From positions 3,286,001 through 3,350,000 of the forward strand of contig NZ_JACYXC010000001.1 in NCBI RefSeq assembly GCF_016031615.1: a DNA stretch of 64,000 bases. The letters are read 5' to 3'. Position numbers and translations under genes: made by a program. This stretch comes from Streptomyces pactum. Lineage in GTDB: Bacteria > Actinomycetota > Actinomycetes > Streptomycetales > Streptomycetaceae. The notes beneath the pieces were generated by a model, which worked only from the letters and a program-made list of their open reading frames with translations, was not told the DNA's origin and searched no databases. This document shows, one piece after another, positions 38,998-49,100 of this stretch (positions are counted from its first letter, which is position 1; each line of letters begins with the position of its first letter).

Positions 38998-40212
38998 TCA
39001 GCCGCGCAGCCGGACCGGAAGGGCCCGGTACCCGTTGACGATGAACGACGGGAGGGGGCGCAGCTCCTCGCGCGGCACGGCCGGGGTCATCCGGGGGAAG
39101 GCCGTGAACAGGGCCGGCAGGGCGATGGCCGCCTCCATCCGGGCGAGGGCCGCCCCCAGGCAGTAGTGCACCCCGTACCCGAAGGCCAGGTGCTGTTTGT
39201 TCGGCCGGGCGGCGTCGTAGTCGTGGCGCGTCGGCCCGTGCACCTCGGGGTCCCGGCCCGCCGCCCCGAAGGCCAGCAGGATGGCGTCGCCCCTGCGGAT
39301 GCGGGTGTGCTCGTCGAGGTCGATGTCCTCGACCGCGTACCGCAGCGGCATGTGCATCAACGGCCCCTGGTGCCGCAGCGTCTCCTCGATCACGTCGTCC
39401 CAGCCCACCCGGCCGGCCCGCAGCAGGGCCGCCTGGCCGGGGTCGGTGACCAGTGCGTGGACGGATCCGGCCAGCAGGTTCACGGCCGTCTCGCTGCCGG
39501 CGCCGAGCATCAGGTGGAGGCTGCCGGTCAGCTCCCGGTCGGTGAGCCTGCCGTCCCGCCGGGCCGCGATCAGGTCGCTGGTCATGTCCTCGCCCGGCTC
39601 GCGGCTCTTGTACTCCACCAGCGCGGCCAGGCACTCCGCCAGCTCCTTCAGCGCGGCCGCCGCCTCCGCCGGGGTGGCGGCGGTGCGGACGGTGGCGTTC
39701 ACGGCCCGGTGCATGGCGTCGTGGAGGTCGTCCGGAACGCCGAACAGGCCGAAGATCACCTCGGTGGGTATCGGCACCGCGAACTCCGCCCGGAGGTCCA
39801 CCACCTCCCGCTCGTCGCGGCGCAGCCGGTCGATCAGCCCGCCGACCACGGCCTCCACCCGGGGGCGCAGCCGCTCGGTCCGGCGGGGGGTGAAGGACGG
39901 CGCGAGCAGGTCCCGCAGCCTCCGGTGGTCCTCGCCGTACGCGGCCAGCGCGCTGCTGCCCCCGACCCAGAACCGCAGCGGCCAGTCGTCCGGGATGTCC
40001 GCCAGAGCCGGCCAGTGGCGCCGGGAGTCACGGGAGACCCGCCGGTCCCCGGCGAGCCGCCTGATCCACCGGTCACTCGTCACCGACCACGCCGGGACGC
40101 CGCCGGGGAGGAGGACCCGCGTCGCCGGACCGCGCGCCCGCAGACGGTCCGCCTCGCCGTGCAGGTCCGCCCCCTCGGGGTCGAGCACGACCGGACAGGC
40201 ACTGGGTTCCAT
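38998..40212 (-). CDS. Cytochrome P450
   Basis: The ATG at 40212 (MEPSACPVVLDPEGADLHGE) has GAGGAG upstream. The 404-residue product has the I-helix HLMLGAGSETAVNLLAG, the ExxR pair in VIEETLRHQGP, the PERF-equivalent DYDAARPNKQHLAFG, and the heme-binding loop FGYGVHYCLGAALARME with its Cys ligand. The I-helix has a Ser where many P450s have a Thr-preceding Glu/Gly pattern, but the distal Thr (SET) is present. It is a soluble class I bacterial P450, needing ferredoxin partners; none is encoded nearby. The MFS exporter next to it may move its product. Confidence 0.95.
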   Translation of the reverse strand: MEPSACPVVLDPEGADLHGEADRLRARGPATRVLLPGGVPAWSVTSDRWIRRLAGDRRVSRDSRRHWPALADIPDDWPLRFWVGGSSALAAYGEDHRRLRDLLAPSFTPRRTERLRPRVEAVVGGLIDRLRRDEREVVDLRAEFAVPIPTEVIFGLFGVPDDLHDAMHRAVNATVRTAATPAEAAAALKELAECLAALVEYKSREPGEDMTSDLIAARRDGRLTDRELTGSLHLMLGAGSETAVNLLAGSVHALVTDPGQAALLRAGRVGWDDVIEETLRHQGPLMHMPLRYAVEDIDLDEHTRIRRGDAILLAFGAAGRDPEVHGPTRHDYDAARPNKQHLAFGYGVHYCLGAALARMEAAIALPALFTAFPRMTPAVPREELRPLPSFIVNGYRALPVRLRG

Positions 40213-40485
40213 GGGTACTCCTCGTCGGTGGGCCGGAATGCGGTGAGCCGGGAAGGGGGTGCGGTGCGGCGGGCGCGGCGGGCCCGCCGGCGTGGCGGAC
40301 GGCCCGCACCCGCCCGGCAACGCCGGAGGCGGCGCGTCCGGTGTGACGCGTCCGGTGCGTACGCCCGGGTGGCGGACGGTCGGCCCCCGATCGGCGCGAC
40401 GCCCCAACACCCCTCATCCCCACGGGCGTTCACCTTAGAGCGCCACGGCCCCGTAACGATCTCCGCCCCACCCGTCCGGTCCCGC

Positions 40486-40743
40486 TCAGGTCCGGCGCTC
40501 GGGCCCCGGACCGCGCCGGGACCGCTCCGCCGCCAGCAGCCGCCGGTGGTCGGCGAGCACCCGGAGCAGCGCGAAGCCGGTGCCCAGCGGGATCGGGGCC
40601 ATCACCAGCACCGGCGGCGCACCGGTGCGTATCTCCGGCCGCAGCGCGGGCAGCGCCACCCCGTACTCCGCGAACTCCTCCCGCAGCAGCCCGGCCACCC
40701 GGGCGGCGACCCGCTCCGCCCCCTCGGGGTACGGCCCGGTCAC
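40486..40743 (-). CDS. Small protein encoded with the ATP-binding protein
   Basis: The GTG at 40743 overlaps the stop of the preceding ATP-binding gene by 4 bases (GTGA). The 85-residue product starts VTGPYPEGAERVAARVAGLL, continues REEFAEYGVALPALRPEIRT and ends GTGFALLRVLADHRRLLAAE with an Arg-rich tail. I do not recognise a fold. Genes of this type often accompany ATP-binding/XRE/DUF397 regulatory sets in streptomycetes. Confidence 0.7.
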   Translation of the reverse strand: MTGPYPEGAERVAARVAGLLREEFAEYGVALPALRPEIRTGAPPVLVMAPIPLGTGFALLRVLADHRRLLAAERSRRGPGPERRT

Positions 40744-41249
40744 GCCCGTCCCCCTTCGCCGCCCTCGTGCGCGGCGCCTTCCTGCCGGGCGCTTCCGGGC
40801 GGGATGGCGAGCTGGAACCACACGCTCTTGCCCACCGGCGAGGGCGGCTTCCCGACGACCACCCCGCAGTCGTCGGAGACGGCGGTGACGAGGAACAGCC
40901 CTCGCCCGCCGGTCTCCTCACGGCCCACCCGGCGCGGGGCGGGCAGCGATTCGGGGCACTCGTCGTACACGCTGACGCGCACCCGGCCCGGCTCGACGGT
41001 GACGGTCAGCCGGACATCGCCCTTGGCGTGCCGGTGCACATTGGTGACCAGTTCCGAGACGCAGAGGGTGGCCGGATCGACCAGCTCCTCCAGCCCGAGG
41101 GCGCCGAGCACCGAACGCACCAGGTCACGGCAGACCTTGGGCGCGATGGGTGTCGCCGGGGCCGACAGCACATAGCTGCCGGCCGGCTCCGGCGGTGCCG
41201 GCCGAGACGGGTGGGAGGCTCGCGCTCCCGGGTCGGTACGTACTCCCAT
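40740..41249 (-). CDS. ATP-binding protein, RsbW/anti-sigma kinase-like (HATPase_c_2)
   Basis: This 169-residue protein starts at ATG 41249. It has the GHKL fold: LVDPATLCVSELVTNVHRHA (N-box, Asn in ELVTNVHRH), RVSVYDECPESLP (G1-like), and EETGGRGLFLVTAVSDDCGV (G2). It is the lone ATPase type abundant in Streptomyces, in which single-domain anti-sigma-like kinases sit beside XRE-DUF397 genes. The gene is divergent from the XRE gene, and the 275-bp region between carries two GTTGC palindromes. Its partner protein is unknown. Confidence 0.9.
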   Translation of the reverse strand: MGVRTDPGARASHPSRPAPPEPAGSYVLSAPATPIAPKVCRDLVRSVLGALGLEELVDPATLCVSELVTNVHRHAKGDVRLTVTVEPGRVRVSVYDECPESLPAPRRVGREETGGRGLFLVTAVSDDCGVVVGKPPSPVGKSVWFQLAIPPGSARQEGAAHEGGEGGRA

Positions 41250-41441
41250 GACACGCTCCAGGCGTTCGCGGTCGGCAGTCAGATGAGGGAGGGCCCAGGT
41301 CCGGTGTCATTGCCGCCCCCGCGGCGGTGAATCGGGCGGTGCGCTTCCGGAACGAGGCGGATGCGGGGCACGCGGCACGGCTGCGCCGTCCACACCCCTG
41401 TGTGATCAGTGCGCCACCCAAAGTAGAAGTCGCTCAGCTAA

Positions 41442-41483
41442 GTTGCAACCTCTGGCCCAGGCTGGTGGACCACGTTGCGCAAC
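41442..41483. promoter_or_regulatory. Paired palindromes GTTGCAAC and GTTGCGCAAC
   Basis: GTTGCAAC lies at 41442-41449 and GTTGCGCAAC at 41474-41483; both are perfect palindromes with the same GTTGC half-site and centres 33 bp apart (three helical turns). They lie in the gap between the ATP-binding and XRE genes, 42-83 bp before the XRE start, fitting an operator for the XRE protein. Confidence 0.6.
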
Positions 41484-41524
41484 ACACGGCACACTGACGG
41501 CGATCCACAGCAGAAGGAGCCGTC

Positions 41525-42409
41525 ATGGCACTGCGCACCGTCATCACTGAGCGACAGCGCCGACTCGGCGCTGAGCTGCGGAAGTTGCGAATCAACGCTG
41601 GGCTGTCCATCGCGGAGGGCGGCAAACTCATCGGCATGGGAACGCCGCACCTGAGCCACATCGAGGCCGGCCGCACCGCGATTCCCACCGAACGACTTCG
41701 CAAGCTGGTTCACGCCTACGGGTGCAACGATGGCCCGTACATTGACGAGCTGGTGAGCATGGCGGAGAGCAACGGGAGGGGCTGGTGGTCCGCGTACCGC
41801 AAGGCGCTTCCGCAGTCGATCGTGGATCTCGCGGAGTTGGAGTCCCGTGCCACGGCGCTCCGGAACTACCAAACCCTGCTGATCCCGGGGCTGCTTCAGA
41901 CCGAGTCGTACATGCGAGCCCTGTTCCGTAGCGCCCGCCCCGACGAGAGCCCGGAGAAGGTCGAAGCCCAGGTGCGCTTCCGTCTCTCCCGCCAGGACCT
42001 TCTCAACAAGGATGCCGTCACGTTCCACGCGGTGATCCACGAAGCGGCCTTGCGGATGGTGGTCGGCGGGTCCCATGTCATGCGAGGCCAACTCACCCAC
42101 CTCATCCGCATGTCCATGAAACCGGGGGTGACGATCCAGGTTCTGCCTTTCGAGGTGGGTGTCCGGGCGTGGTACAGCACCCCGTTCATGCTGCTGAGCT
42201 GCGGAATCCCGGGACTTGAAACCGTCTCGGCCGAACATCCCTCCGGTAGCCTTTGGCTCGGAGATGCCGATTCCCTCGCCCAGTACGGGGCCACCTTCTC
42301 GGGCCTGAGCAACAGCGCGCTACCACCCGTGGTGGCGAACGAATCTCCGGAGATCCACGAGGAGCGCGACTCGTGGGGCCTCATCCACCACATCCTCTAC
42401 ACGCACTGA
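41525..42409 (+). CDS. XRE-family regulator with DUF5753
   Basis: The 294-residue product starts MALRTVITERQRRLGAELRK at ATG 41525 preceded by AGAAGGAG. The N-terminal helix-turn-helix spans about residues 20-75 (RINAGLSIAEGGKLIGMGTP). The DUF5753 part follows (ALRNYQTLLIPGLLQTESYM, VIHEAALRMVVGGSHVMRGQ, MSMKPGVTIQVLPFEVGVRA). The codon use is less GC-extreme than that of its neighbours. It is followed 9 bp later by the DUF397 gene, the usual pair. Confidence 0.95.
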   Translation: MALRTVITERQRRLGAELRKLRINAGLSIAEGGKLIGMGTPHLSHIEAGRTAIPTERLRKLVHAYGCNDGPYIDELVSMAESNGRGWWSAYRKALPQSIVDLAELESRATALRNYQTLLIPGLLQTESYMRALFRSARPDESPEKVEAQVRFRLSRQDLLNKDAVTFHAVIHEAALRMVVGGSHVMRGQLTHLIRMSMKPGVTIQVLPFEVGVRAWYSTPFMLLSCGIPGLETVSAEHPSGSLWLGDADSLAQYGATFSGLSNSALPPVVANESPEIHEERDSWGLIHHILYTH

Positions 42410-42418
42410 GAGGGCGGC

Positions 42419-42625
42419 ATGGACGAACTCACCTGGCGGAAGTCGTCGTACAGCGAAGCGGGCGGGAACGACTGCGTGGAACTCGCCGCCTCCGGCACCG
42501 GCATACACCTCCGCGAGAGCGACGACCCCGGCTCCATACTCACCACCACACCCGGCACACTCCGTACCCTCGTGCGGAACGCCAAGCGGGGCCGGTTCGA
42601 CCGGCTGACCGCTCGCTGCCGCTGA
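42419..42625 (+). CDS. DUF397 domain protein
   Basis: The 68-residue product MDELTWRKSSYSEAGGNDCV is a full DUF397 protein with the WRKSSYS and NDCVELA motifs and a C-terminal RHLRD-like GIHLRESDDPG. In Streptomyces, DUF397 proteins act with XRE-DUF5753 regulators as paired developmental or conflict switches (the BldB/WhiJ type). Translation starts 9 bp after the XRE stop with a short GAGAGG ribosome site. Confidence 0.95.
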   Translation: MDELTWRKSSYSEAGGNDCVELAASGTGIHLRESDDPGSILTTTPGTLRTLVRNAKRGRFDRLTARCR

Positions 42626-42660
42626 CGACACGTGTGACCTCCGGGGGGAGAGACGGCCGT

Positions 42661-45600
42661 ATGGATCCCGCAGTCGTCGGCGCGCGCCTCGCCTCCGGCG
42701 TGGTCGCGCCGCTGGTGAGGAAGCTGTTCGTGACCGAGGGGCCGGGCGCCGGGGTCGCCGACCGGCCGGTCCGGATCTCCTCGCTGGTGTCGTTCACCGG
42801 CGAGAAGCGCACCCTGACCGAGAAGGACCTGCACAAGCTCGCCCGGAAGCTGGTGGAGCGGGCCGTGGCGGCGGCCGGGCCCGGGGAGCGGCCCTGCCCG
42901 GCGGACGAGGAAGCGGCGGTCACCGACGCGCTCGCCCGTACCCTCGCCGTCCTCGGCGAGCTGGACATGGACGACGTCCAGGCGGTCCGGCTGGGCCACC
43001 GGACGCTCGTCCTCCGCCTGGTGAACCTCGCCCTCGACCAGGGGCTGGCGCTCGACCTCAGCTGGGACGCCACCGAGTTCTACCGGAGCCTGCTGGAGAC
43101 CGCCTGCCTGCACATCCTGCACTTCTTCACCCAGCGCTCCACCTTCGTCGCCCGCACCCTGCTGGAACAGTCCCGGCAGCTGGACGAACTCACCGAGAAG
43201 ATCGACCGGCTGCTGGAGCGCGACCCGCCGTCCGCCGACGCCCGGTTCGAGGCCCGGTACGGCGAGTACATCGCCACCAAGCACGGCACCCTCAGCATCG
43301 TCGGGCTGGACCTGGACCGCTCGCAGGCGAGCTGGGCGCTGGACACCGCGTACCTGAGTCTGCGGGCCGTCTCCCGCGAGGAGACCGCCGGTGACGGGCT
43401 CGGCGCCGACGGCCCGCCGCGCCCGGCCGACCAGGCGCTCGCCGGCCATCGGCGGGTGCTGCTGCGCGGGGTCGCCGGCTCCGGCAAGACCACCCTGGTC
43501 CAGTGGCTGGCCGTCGCCGCCGCGCGGGCCCGGCCGCCGGCCGGTCTGGAGCAGCTCACCGGCCGGGTGCCCTTCGTCATCCCGCTGCGCACCGCGATCC
43601 GCGCCGGGGCACTGCCCACCCCGGACGGCTTCCTCGCCGCCGTCCGCAACCCGCTGCACGGCGCACAGCCCGACGGCTGGGCCCACCGGGTGCTGGACGC
43701 CGGCCGCGGGCTGCTGCTCATCGACGGCATGGACGAGATCCCCGAGCCGGAGCGGGAGCGCGCCCGCGCCTGGCTGGAGGACCTGCTGATCGCCTACCCC
43801 GGCAACCTCTGGCTGGTCACCTCCCGCCCCACCGCCGTCGCCGACGACTGGCTCGCCGACCAGGGGTTCACCGAACTCGAACTGGCGCCGATGGGCCGCG
43901 ACGACACCGCCGCGTTCATCACCCGCTGGCACGACGCGGCGCTGGCCACCTGCCGCACCGACGACGAGCGCGAGCGCATCCCCGGCTACCGGGACGCGCT
44001 GCTCACCGCCGTGACCGCCAAGGCCGACCTGACCGGCCTGGCCACCAACCCGCTGATGTGCGGACTGATCTGCGCACTGCACCGGGCCCGGCGCGGTTAT
44101 CTGCCGCCCGGCCGCAAGGAGCTGTACGACGCGGCGCTGCTGATGCTGCTGGAACGCCGCGACCGGGAACGGGACATCTTCACCACCGGTGACGTCCAGC
44201 TGCCCGCCGAGACGCAGATCCAGCTGCTCCAGCGGCTCGCCTACTGGCTGATCCGCAACGGGCAGTCCGAGATGGACACCGAGCAGGCCGAACGCGTGCT
44301 CGCCGAGGCGCTGCCGTCGGTGGCCGCCGCCCAGGTGCTCGGCGGCGCCACCCAGGTCCTCGCCCACCTGCTGCTGCGCAGCGGACTGCTGCGCCGGCCG
44401 TCCTGGAACACCGTGGACTTCGTCCACCGCACCTTCCAGGACTACCTGGGCGCCAAGGCGGCCGTGGAGCACGGCGACTTCGGCCTGTTGGTCAACAACG
44501 CGCACGACAGCCAGTGGGAGGACGTGGTGCGGATGGCGGTGGCGCACGCCCGGCCCCGGGAGCGCGCCGAACTCCTCACCCGCCTGCTGGACCGCGCCGA
44601 CCGCACCCCCGAGCTGCGGACCCGGCTCCACCTGCTCGCCGCGGCCTGCCTGGAGCACGCCCCCGACCTCGACCCGGCGGTACGGGACGCGGTCAAGGCC
44701 GAGGCCGCCTGGGAGGTGCCGCCGGTCACCGCCGCCGAGGCCCGCGCCCTCGCCGAGATCGGCCCGCTCACCCTGGAGCTGCTGCCCACCCGCGCCGAAC
44801 TCGACCGGATGCGGGAGGAGCTGCGCACCCTGGGCCACCTGCCGGACCCCTGCGCCCCCAGGACCCGCGACCCCCACGGCCCGCACGACTCCTACGGACC
44901 CCACGGACCCCACGGTCCGCAGGGCCCGGACGATCCGTACGCGCCGTACGAGGCGTGCGTGATCACCGCCACCCTCATCGGCACCGACGCCGCGCTCCCC
45001 TACCTGCGCGACTTCGCCGACCACCCGTACCTGCCGGTGCGCTCCCAGCTCTCCGCCAGCTGGGGCCGCTTCGACACCGCCCGCTACCACGCCGAGGTGG
45101 TCTCCCGGCTCGCGCCGGACGACCTGTACTTCACCGCGGAGACCCCCGAACAGCTGCGGCTGCTGCTCGCCGACGGCCGCCGCATGCTGATGCTGCGCGG
45201 CGACTTCCCGGCCGATCGGCTGCGGGCCCTGCTGCCCGGCGGGGAGATCACCCACCTGCGGCTGGACCGCAACCCGTCGCTGTCCGACCTCGCCGTCCTC
45301 GACCACCTGGCGGGCCTGCGCGCCCTCGTCCTCACCCGGTGCGGCCCGGCGACCGACCTGTCGCCGGTCGCCGGACTCGGCCTGCACAGCCTCGACTGGG
45401 CCCCGCCGGCGCCCCGCCCCCTGCCGGAGGGGCTGGAGAAGCTGACCGGCCTGCGCCAGCTCCGTCTCACCCTGCCCGGGCCGAGCACCCCACCAGCGCT
45501 TCTTCCTCGGCTCGACCGGCTCGAACTCGACGTGTTCCACCCGGAGCTGGACGTGCCGACACTGGTCGCCTGCTTCCCCGGCCTCCGCCACCTGCGCATC

Positions 45601-45801
45601 GCCTTCCGCACCTACCGCAGCAACCCCGAGAAGGGGCGAATCGACCTCGCCCCGCTCGCGTCGCTGCCCGGTCTGCGGCAGCTCTTCCTGGCCAATGCCG
45701 AGGTGACCGGTGCCGAGCAGCTGGCTGGCGTCGGGGTCACCGTGCACGATCGGCCGCCGCGCCTGACCGGACTGCCCACCGAGCCCGCCGCGCCGCTCTA
45801 A
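42661..45801 (+). CDS. NACHT-domain STAND NTPase with helical N-terminus and leucine-rich C-terminus
   Basis: The 1046-residue product starts at ATG 42661 behind GGGGGGAG, 35 bp after DUF397. Residues 1-230 form a helical domain resembling the NNH1-type NACHT N-terminal region (FYRSLLETACLHILHFFTQR). A shared WALDTAYLSL linker precedes the NACHT. Walker A is GVAGSGKT (270-277, Lys276) and Walker B LLLIDGMDE (351-359). The end of the winged helix is FVHRTFQDYL (587-596). Residues about 820-1040 have leucine-rich-like repeats (THLRLDRNPSLSDLAVLDHL, LRALVLTRCGPATDLSPVAG). A Gly/His/Pro tract near 745-760 separates the parts. NACHT proteins of this build act as nucleotide-switch sensors in bacterial defence; the trigger here is unknown. 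Confidence 0.92.
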   Translation: MDPAVVGARLASGVVAPLVRKLFVTEGPGAGVADRPVRISSLVSFTGEKRTLTEKDLHKLARKLVERAVAAAGPGERPCPADEEAAVTDALARTLAVLGELDMDDVQAVRLGHRTLVLRLVNLALDQGLALDLSWDATEFYRSLLETACLHILHFFTQRSTFVARTLLEQSRQLDELTEKIDRLLERDPPSADARFEARYGEYIATKHGTLSIVGLDLDRSQASWALDTAYLSLRAVSREETAGDGLGADGPPRPADQALAGHRRVLLRGVAGSGKTTLVQWLAVAAARARPPAGLEQLTGRVPFVIPLRTAIRAGALPTPDGFLAAVRNPLHGAQPDGWAHRVLDAGRGLLLIDGMDEIPEPERERARAWLEDLLIAYPGNLWLVTSRPTAVADDWLADQGFTELELAPMGRDDTAAFITRWHDAALATCRTDDERERIPGYRDALLTAVTAKADLTGLATNPLMCGLICALHRARRGYLPPGRKELYDAALLMLLERRDRERDIFTTGDVQLPAETQIQLLQRLAYWLIRNGQSEMDTEQAERVLAEALPSVAAAQVLGGATQVLAHLLLRSGLLRRPSWNTVDFVHRTFQDYLGAKAAVEHGDFGLLVNNAHDSQWEDVVRMAVAHARPRERAELLTRLLDRADRTPELRTRLHLLAAACLEHAPDLDPAVRDAVKAEAAWEVPPVTAAEARALAEIGPLTLELLPTRAELDRMREELRTLGHLPDPCAPRTRDPHGPHDSYGPHGPHGPQGPDDPYAPYEACVITATLIGTDAALPYLRDFADHPYLPVRSQLSASWGRFDTARYHAEVVSRLAPDDLYFTAETPEQLRLLLADGRRMLMLRGDFPADRLRALLPGGEITHLRLDRNPSLSDLAVLDHLAGLRALVLTRCGPATDLSPVAGLGLHSLDWAPPAPRPLPEGLEKLTGLRQLRLTLPGPSTPPALLPRLDRLELDVFHPELDVPTLVACFPGLRHLRIAFRTYRSNPEKGRIDLAPLASLPGLRQLFLANAEVTGAEQLAGVGVTVHDRPPRLTGLPTEPAAPL

Positions 45802-45840
45802 TCTGTCCGTACACCACAACGGCCGGACCAAGGGGCGGAC

Positions 45841-46185
45841 TTGAGCGACCCGACGGACAACATCGACCTCGCCGACGCGGTACAGGCGATCCGCGACGAG
45901 CTGATGACCGCCGCCGCCCGCGCGGCGGGCCAGGACGTGGTCTTCGAAGTCGGGGACATCGGCATGGAGTTCACCGTCGAACTGCGCAAGGAGACCAAGG
46001 GCGGCGGCCGGATCAAGGCGTGGGTGGTGGACGCGGGCGCCGACCGCACCCACGCCGAGACCCGCACCCACCGGGTCTCCTTCACCCTCCGCGCCAAGGA
46101 CGCCCGCACCGGCGGACCCTGGCAGGTGAGCAACCACCGCCCGGCCGGCACCGGACTCTTCGGACAGGGGCAGGACGACTCGTGA
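45841..46185 (+). CDS. Trypsin-co-occurring domain protein (Trypco2)
   Basis: The TTG at 45841 has AAGGGGCGG just upstream. The 114-residue product reads NIDLADAVQAIRDELMTAAA, then VVFEVGDIGMEFTVELRKET and IKAWVVDAGADRTHAETRTH, ending RVSFTLRAKD. This is the Trypco2 pattern, a small domain found almost only next to trypsin-like conflict proteases. It overlaps the following protease-NACHT gene by 4 bases (GTGA), so the two are translationally coupled. It probably binds the protease or is its substrate; that is inference from family context. Confidence 0.92.
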   Translation: MSDPTDNIDLADAVQAIRDELMTAAARAAGQDVVFEVGDIGMEFTVELRKETKGGGRIKAWVVDAGADRTHAETRTHRVSFTLRAKDARTGGPWQVSNHRPAGTGLFGQGQDDS

Positions 46186-49100
46186 CCCCCGCCCCGCGCC
46201 CGGCGACCGACCGGGTGGTGGCGGTGTTCTCCGGCGGGTCGCAGGGCAGCGGGGTGCTGCTCACCCCCACCATCGTCCTCACCTGCGCCCACGTCCTCAC
46301 CGACCCCGCCGACATCACCGTCGCGCACCCGGCCCGACAGGCCCTGGGAGACTGCATCGTCCTGTGGTCGGACCCGGAGCAGGATGTGGCGCTGCTGAAC
46401 CGTGCCACCCGTAGGTCCGGCAAGAGGAGCTGGTGGGCGCCGCTGGGGCCGCTGCGCCGCCTGCGCCTCGGTGAGGTCACCACCCGCGCCCCGCTGCCCC
46501 ACTGCCAGGTCATCGGCTTCCCCGACATCCAGCGCCAGGGCGGCAACCTCGATCTCGACCAGTTCCCGGGGACGGTCCTGCCCACCGCCGGTCACCTGCG
46601 GTCGGTGCTCACCGTGGAGCTGGCCGGCGCCTCGGTGACCGAGCCGCCGCCCGGTGCCGACCGCTCCCCGCTGGAAGGCCTCTCCGGGGCGCCGGTCTTC
46701 GCCGGGGAAGTCCTGCTCGGCATCGTCCGGCAGGTGCCGCGGGGACGGAACCACCTGCGCGTGGAGTGCGCTCCGGTTGCCGCCCTCCGCCGCGTGGCCG
46801 ACACCGCCTCGTTCGAGGCGGACGCCCTCGCCGGTCTGCTGACCGACGGATGCGCCGATCGCGGCAGGTGGACCGCGCACTGGTCCCCGATGAGCGGCGT
46901 GGTGCCTCCGCTGTGGGAGGAGATCACCGAAGCCCACCCCCGCGACCAGGCGTACGAGGAGGAGTACGCGCAGGCCGTACGCCATGTCTACCGCCGCAGC
47001 AGGATCTTCGGCATCGACGTGCTGGACGGCGCCGACACCACCTGGGACATGGACACCGCCTACCTCAGCCTGGAGGCGGAACCGCCACCGGACGCCCTGC
47101 CGGACGGTGGCACCGCCCGGCATGCTCCGCACGACGGCACCGGCCGGGACGGCACCGTGCCCCTGGCCACCGGCCAGCCGCTCCGGATCGACGAACTCCT
47201 CGCGGACCGCCCCCGCACCCTGCTGCGCGGCGAGGCGGGCGCGGGCAAGACCACCCTGGTGTGGTGGCTCGCCGCGCACGCCGCCGGTCAGACCCTCGAC
47301 CGGGCCCTGTCCGAGCTCAACGGGCTGGTGCCGTTCGTGGTGCCGCTGCGGGAGGTGCGCAGCCGGGGCCTGGACTTTCCCTCCCCGGCGCAGCTGCCGA
47401 CGGTCGCGCGTCTCGCCGTGGACGCCCCGCCGGACGGCTGGGCCGGCCGGGTCCTCAAGGCCGGCCGGGCCCTGCTGCTCATCGACGGGCTGGACGAGGT
47501 ACCCGCCTCCGAACGGGAGGACGCCCGCGACTGGCTCGCCGGACTCCTCGCCCGGTATCCGCGAACCCGCTGCCTGGCCACCGTCCGCCCCGGCGCGGTG
47601 GACGCCGACTGGTTGCGCGAGGAGCAGTTCGCGGAGCTGACCCTGCTGCCGATGCGGGACGACGACATCCAGGCGTTCGTCACCGCCTGGCACGACACCG
47701 CTCGCAAGAGGTGCGACACCGACCGGGATCCGGTGCGCGCCGCGGAGGAGCGGACGGAGCTGACGGGGCTGGAGGAGGACCTGCGCCAACAGTTCGCCCG
47801 CAATCCGGCCCTGCGGACCCTCGCCCGCACCCCGCTGCTCTGCGCGGTCATCTGCACCCTCCACCGCCGCCGGGGCGGCATGCTCCCGGAGACCCGCTGG
47901 GAGCTGTACCGGGCCACCCTCGACATGCTGCTGGGTGCCCGGGACAAGCGGCGCGGCATCTGCCGCCCCGAGGGCATCGAGATGGGCGCCGAGGAGCACC
48001 AGGAGCTGTTGCAGGCCATCGCGGTGTGGCTGGTGCGCACCGGGCAGAACCAGCTCACCGCCGCCGAGGCCGAGCGCCAGATCGGACACACGCTGCGAGC
48101 ACTGCCCGGCATACAGGAACAGGGCGGTCCGGCCACCGTGCTCCGCCATCTGCTCAACCGCAGCGGACTGCTCCAGGAGCGGTCGGACGACGCGATCCAG
48201 TTCATCCACCGCACCTTCCAGGACTACCTGGCCGCCAAGGCGCTGATCGAGGGCGGCGGGGTCAAGGAGTTGCTGAACCACGCGCGGGACGAGCAGTGGC
48301 ACGACGTGATCCAGCTGGCGGTGGGCCACTGCCGCCGGGACGAGCGGGTGGAACTCATCCGTGGCCTGCTCGACCGGGGCGACCAGGCCGCCGAGGAGTC
48401 GGCGCGGGCGGCCTTGCACGTCCTCGCCGCCCACTGCCGGTTCGCCACCCCGGTGCTCGACACCGATGTGCAACAGGCCGTGGACGAGCGCCTCCGGGCA
48501 CTGCTCCCGCCCCTCGGGAAGGGCGACGTGGCCGCACTCGCCCCCCTGGGGCCGTCGCTGCTGCCGTTCCTCCCCGGGCCGGACGGGCTGGACCGCAACA
48601 GCGCCCGGCAGACCGTCGCCCTCTTCTCGGCGGTCGGCGGGCGGGAGGCCCTGCCCCTCGCCCAGCGGTTCGCCGCGCACGGCGACCCGGTCATCGGCAA
48701 GCAACTGGTCCAGCAGTGGAGTTCCTACCCCACCGAGGAATTCGCCGCGTCGGTGCTGGAGCAGCTGCCTCTGAGCACGATGCGGCTTTACGTCTACCAC
48801 CACAAGCAGCTCCAGCAACTGCCCCGGTTCCGGCGAGTGGACGCCGTAAGCGTTCGCGTGAACCGGGCGGAGCCGGAGGAGCTGGCCCGGGCTCTCAACC
48901 CGGTCGAGATCCGTGACCTCACCATTCAGGGCAACCAGCTGATCAGCAATCTCGATTTCCTCCGGGGGCAACGAAAGCTGCGGGTGCTCCAACTCGCCCG
49001 TTGTTCGCGGCTCCGCGACATCTCCGCCGTGGCGGAACACGAGCTGACGATGCTGTGGCTGGACACCCCCCTCCCGCACTCCGTCCTGTTCCCCGTTCAC

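Noticed and set aside
37135..41175. Very long plus-strand open frame over the XRE-cupin, MFS and P450 genes
   Set aside because: It conflicts with three well-supported genes and shows no family motif.
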